Shown here: positions 59,463 to 64,000 of the stretch, piece after piece | How positions within the stretch are numbered: position 1 is the stretch's first letter | Layout of the letters: each line of letters starts with the position of its first letter | Assembly (NCBI GenBank): GCA_015680905.1 | Contig: CM027382.1 | Span: 6,917,501-6,981,500 of the forward strand | Direction: 5' to 3' | DNA: 64,000 bases | Origin: Coptis chinensis | Taxonomy: Eukaryota; Streptophyta; Magnoliopsida; Ranunculales; Ranunculaceae | The notes under the pieces: model-generated | What the model was told of the DNA's origin: nothing | Seen by the model: the letters and a program-made list of their open reading frames with translations, nothing else | Database searches by the model: none | Position numbers and translations under genes: made by a program

Positions 59463-60764
59463 TACATACATCGATAGTAATATCATTCGAGAAGGCCTGG
59501 ACAAAAATCCAGTTTGGTGAAATGTTTCAAACATTTCGTTTGATTGTTTGAAGTTTTGGGTCTTTGACTGTTGACAGTTTAAATTTCAGTAACTCTTTTC
59601 AAACAGTTTTCATTTGATAACATTTTTTTTTTGTAAGATTACTTTTTTGAGTTGATTGGATTTTGTGAAAAAATATTCTAGTATGGACTCTGGAACACTG
59701 GATCAAGTTCCGAGTTACTGTTATTTTCCCTTATCACTCAAAGGACAGATATGTACTTTCATAGAACCAATAGCCCATTAGGATTAGGGTTTCCCTGAAG
59801 TCCGAAATTTTATAAGTTACTAGATTTAGGACTCTTGGTTGTCTATATAAAGTAACGCAAACTCATAACATCTTCAGTAATAGGTTTAAACTCTTTTGTT
59901 TTTGTTTCTGTTTCATATGCAACTTTTTCATAGATTTCTTTTTCAATTGGTTTTCGATAAATATTTGTTTTTTCTCTTTTTGTTTGTTTGAGGGTGGTTG
60001 TTATTATGTTATTTGTTTTACTTTTTTGTTTGTTTGAATGGATCAACCGATGTAATGTAAAATAACCACCCTGATAAACTAACCCTTGTTTTTTTCTTTT
60101 TAATTTTTCAGGTAGTAGAATTGTTTTGATTACAATTACGATTATGATTAAAGAGAGAAATGAGAAACTGGTTTAGTGGTGGTTGCTATGATTATACAAA
60201 TTCCTCGTACTGACTTGCTAATGCTATTGCATGACAGACTCTTTATACACCCATAGAATATGAGCATCACCACTGCCAAAATAGTTTCACATTTCTTTTT
60301 TTCTGTTCTAATTCATTTTTCTTATTTGGTTTTTGTTTGAATAATTTTATTAGGTAATTGGTTTTTAAACTTTGATTGGAGTTTTATTTTTAGTTGTATT
60401 TTAACTTGTTTTTTCTTCAATAAGAGTTTTAAACTTTGTTTAGCAGTATTTGCTTGAGCAGAAAGTACTGCAAAGTGCAACGTTTCCCTAATTAGTGATT
60501 TGGTAGATAGGTTAAGAAACACACGTTTTGTTGTTTTAATCGAACAAATTTCCGGACGTATTTGTTTGTAATATATGAATCAAAGTTTCCCCAGGAACTT
60601 GTCTTAGGTAGTTGTACATTTGTAATAAGAAATGACTAATCCAAAAAAGATTACAAATCATATCAAGGTTGGATTTAAAAGTGTGAACTAAACCAAGTAT
60701 CAAACCCATTAATGTTACCTTGAACTAGAGTAGAAAATATCGCTACCATAAATATTGAGATTTC
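59463..60764. other. Intergenic region, T-rich
   Basis: This is T- and TTTG-rich on the plus strand, especially 59880-60020 and 60295-60420. No gene or complete element is recognised. Confidence 0.45.
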
Positions 60765-62188
60765 AATAAAAGATATATAAATATTGTGATATACTTAGAG
60801 ATATATACAATTGTAAATATTGACAATATTTATGATATTATCGATATTTTAAGATATTTTGTGATATTTTGTATAGATAATAATTTTATTTAATATTTAT
60901 TATTATATTTTAAATAAATATAAATTATATATCAAACAATATTTATGATATTTGTCGATATTTTAGATATATTCACGATATTTGTATATGAAACAATGTC
61001 AAATATTTCCAAAGAAAGATATATTTGTGACACAATGTCAAATATTTCTAAAAAGAGAGATATTTGTGACACATATCCGTAAATCAGGAATCAATATTTT
61101 GTCATATCTTGATATTTTGGACGTTTGGTTGGAAGTCGAAGGCTTGGCTACAAGGGATTTGGGTATTCAAGAAGGGTCCTTATACTAAAAGATCAATCTA
61201 TTAGCATTATGGTACCCAACATTTGGGTACATAGATCAGTTGGCATTAGGTCATCTTTTCCAAGATCGAGATTTGGGAAAAGATCGAGATTTTAGCTATA
61301 TGGTACCTTTTCTAAGATCAATTTGTTATCATTATGGTACCGTTTGCATCTCAAACGGGGGATAGCGTAGTGATGTTGGACCAGTGCGTACTTTAAGTGA
61401 GCCAAAAGACATATAGACAAAAACAAACTGCTAAATAACTCAATCTAAAGTTTTTCTGGAAAAATAAAGAACAAAATGAAAATAACACTGAAAATCCAAA
61501 CAGAAAACAGAAATGCATTATTTGAAACAACTTTTTTTTTAATTAATGTTGGAATATGTAGTTGAAAATGCATAAACATCAATCGAACGCATATGTTCAC
61601 ATTCCATCCCGCAAACCCTAAATGTAAAAACAATGCAATCATCGAATCGATACTAATCAATACACCAATTGAACAGAACAACTCTGGTAACCCCAAATGT
61701 AAAAACAATGCAATCAAAATCTAATCAATACAAAGAACCATCTTTAAGAACAAGACAAGATACCCCAATAAAAACAAAGTCGATACCCCAATTAACAAAA
61801 TCTCTTCAAAGACCATCTTTTCGCAACGTCCTTTAACAGATCAAACTCCAGAGGTTCGTCTCCTCTTCCTCGCCACCGCCGTCCTCTTTATTTTTTTTTA
61901 TCATGATATGGCAAAATATGACTCCTGATTTATAGATATGTATTGTTAATATATCTTCTTCTTTGGAGATAATTGATATTGTTTCACATGCAAATATCGT
62001 AGATATATTCAAAATATCAATAAATATTGTGGATATTGTAGATATTTATTGATATATCATGATATATAATTTATATTTATTTAAAATATAATATATAAAT
62101 ATTAAATAAAATTATTATCTACACAAAATATCACGAAATATTATCAAAATATTACCGATATTTATAGTTTTATATATATCTTTAAGGC
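60765..62188. mobile_element. Element with long diverged terminal inverted repeats, about 1.4 kb
   Basis: 60765-61108 and the reverse complement of about 61902-62188 align over most of their length, sharing AGATAATAATTTTATTTAAT, TAAATAAATATAAATTATAT and GATATATTTGTG-like blocks. The arms are extremely rich in GATATTT motifs. The interior (61110-61900) contains no protein family that I recognise. Exact ends and target duplication could not be fixed, so the superfamily is open. Confidence 0.65.
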
Positions 62189-62400
62189 TAAATCCAATGG
62201 TTTGGTGCAGCAAAACACCAAACCACAATAGCACAGTGGATATCGATAGTGGGATAGCGAAATCAAACCCAATAGTTTGGTTTTTCACCTGCCAGTGATA
62301 CTGGTGTGTAACAATAATATCCACTTTTGTTATCCGCCATCATCAGTGGTGGGCAAGAAATTAAAAAAAAAAAAAACCAAATCTTTTTATACGCCACTCC
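62189..62400. repeat. Second copy of the 41.5-kb dispersed repeat
   Basis: On the minus strand it shares ATTGTGGTTTGGTGTTTT and CCAAACCATTGGA with 41500-41605. It abuts the long inverted-repeat element at 60765-62188. Confidence 0.6.
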
Positions 62401-62569
62401 CATAGGTGTATAGGTATTTATCTCCCCATTTTACCCTTTAAAAAAAACACCCAGAACACAAAAAAAAAATCACTCTCACTCTCACTGTTCAACGCCACCG
62501 CGCGAGAAAAATAGAAGTCCAGAAATTGGTCGCTGAATTTTGGATTTTTCATCGCCACTTCCCACAAAA

Positions 62570-63108
62570 ATGGCCGGAAAGAAAGAGGGAGGCAAAAAAA
62601 CTGCAACAAGTAATTCTACAAGCTTGTTTATAGTACTCTTGTAATTTATACTGTTGTAAATGTGAATCAAGAAATCCCTTTGTTTTGATTTATAGTTGTT
62701 TTCATGATTGGATGCCAATTGTTTGTTCAATTTCCTTCAAAGCATGTTTTTTTTTTAACCTGACGAAAATTATGAGAGTTTTCGTCATCGGAGTTCTTGG
62801 ATGGGGATAGCGAGCAAATCGCAGCACTTCTTAGTGATCTTCCTGTTCAACATCTGTTCTGATTAGGATGCATTGCCACTCTATGTGATTATTTCTTGTA
62901 TTTAAAAGCGCAAAGTTTTATGTACTTGACAAATGAAATATTTTTTGTTAATTCTAATTGTAGTTCTCAGTTATATTTGGAATTTGAGTTGCTGAAGTTC
63001 CATGGTTTATTCAATCATTTCTCAGGGAGTACTATGCATTGGTTTTCTTAAACGTGCTCAGCAACACAAAGAAATCTCAAGGGAACAAGCAGCGAAGGAT
63101 CTAGAGGT
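62570..63108 (+). CDS. 5' part of an unidentified gene, at least two exons
   Basis: The ATG at 62570 follows a CT-rich leader (62460-62510) and gives MAGKKEGGKKTAT. A splice donor follows, either at 62609/62610 or near 62631. A second exon after CTCAG (about 63028-63108) reads GVLCIGFLKRAQQHKEISRE and ends LE at GAG|GTAAGA. The phase linking the two is in frame only with the later donor or with a missing small exon, so the model is provisional. The basic N-terminus and helical second exon look like real coding sequence. I do not recognise the family. Further exons may lie beyond 63109 or outside the window. Confidence 0.5.
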
Positions 63109-64000
63109 AAGATAGAGTATAAGCTATAGAGCCTTGCATCTGGTGGTACACCTAAACTGTGCAGTCACTTTTTGGTTTTCCATATATTTGTCTTTGGCCT
63201 TTCCAAAATAATCCTAGGTGATCATGGTTTTTAACTGTAACTTTAAATAATGAGGTATTTTTAAAGTATTTTTGCTATTTTCTCCAACTACTATTTGCTG
63301 AATCTTAATTTTTTGTTTTTGGAGAAAAATCAATGAGTAGAATGTCTAAGATCGAATATATGTTTAAAAGTCTGTTTTTAATTTTGATATATCCATAAAC
63401 ATTTCATCTAAAGAAGTGGAATTGATAAGAAGCACGACCAAATCAAGGAAACACATGCAACATTTTTTTTTTCTAAAAAAGCAGAATTTATATTAGATGA
63501 ATCAAATAATTACGATATATATTTTTATACCAGGGAACTCCTAGTTTCATCTAAAGTATGCCTCTCCTGGGACCTCCCATATCTTTAGCTATGAAAGTCT
63601 GTCTTATGCTAATTTTCTTGTTGCTGAGTGCCAAGTCTGCTACAATGCTTTGCAGCCTGATCGGCTACAATGTTGGCCTCCCACCTGCATTAAAACAAAA
63701 GTCCAGCTTCTTCATACTCTGTATCCATCTAGGCTTCACATTTCAAGGAAACTGGCATGAGCCAAAAGCAGTAATTGCAACCACTGGATCTGATTCCTAC
63801 TACATATTGTTTTCATTTCATCCTCTGAAAATATTTTGGGTTATCATTTGATAACTATTGTTCTTCAGATTGCTGTTATGAACAATTCAAATTAGAAAAT
63901 ACTATAATATTGTTATTTTTGAAAAGATATAATAGCATTCATGTTGAAACTTATAGCTTGTGCTTGACTGTGTTTCATAGAATACATTTGAATAACATAT
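63109..64000 (+). other. Probable intron or downstream sequence of the right-edge gene
   Basis: 63558-63851 is open for 97 codons, with a hydrophobic stretch (KVCLMLIFLLLSAKSATML). It has no clear splice partners and no family match. It may be a later exon or chance. Nothing else is recognisable before the window ends. Confidence 0.35.

Noticed and set aside
1-64000. CRISPR arrays, operons, riboswitches, phage or defence systems
   Set aside because: The window is plant nuclear DNA. The direct repeats seen are minisatellites, tandem duplications or transposon parts, without regular spacers.

Overview
This is a window of plant nuclear DNA, most likely from a eudicot. It is AT-rich, with many-exon genes, GT/AG introns, plant transposon families and a piece of chloroplast DNA. 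I cannot name the species. No bacterial or viral gene system, CRISPR array or operon is visible.

Layout. About 1-1575 is a nuclear copy of chloroplast DNA carrying a broken ycf3. 3849-8519 (+) is a complete 8-exon RsmE-type rRNA uridine methyltransferase gene, whose last exon is partly duplicated just downstream. 9511-10661 (-) is a decayed FAR1/MULE-type protein gene with an OTU protease-like domain. 12.0-14.4 kb holds small DNA transposons, one nested inside another.

14654-30544 reads best as one large, old CACTA (EnSpm-type) element with matching 3-bp flanks. It was later filled by a full-length Ty1-copia retrotransposon (16315-21691, -), a hAT-type element (22472-23405), an alpha-tubulin pseudogene, and a second CACTA element (25692-29666). 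The second CACTA sits inside the tubulin pseudogene and carries a fragment of the nucleoporin gene NUP133.

The right half is richer in genes. 31118-31324 (+) encodes a small basic protein. 35512-37694 (-) is a complete Bet1-like SNARE gene with five coding exons. 38764-39690 holds PPR and auxin-conjugate hydrolase (ILR1-like) pseudogene pieces. 43998-55700 (+) is a 28-exon PRP40-type splicing factor gene, with intact splice sites but two single-base frameshifts. At 62570 an unidentified gene starts and may run off the right edge. Smaller repeats include a TRIM retrotransposon in a PRP40 intron, a Tourist/Harbinger MITE (59021-59459), a long inverted-repeat element (about 60765-62188), a 33-bp minisatellite and several tandem duplications.

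The host genes are unrelated housekeeping loci: organelle ribosome modification, ER-Golgi membrane fusion and pre-mRNA splicing. They do not form a pathway. I found no convincing new biological system. The most informative part is the nested gene-capturing transposon complex at 14.6-30.5 kb.
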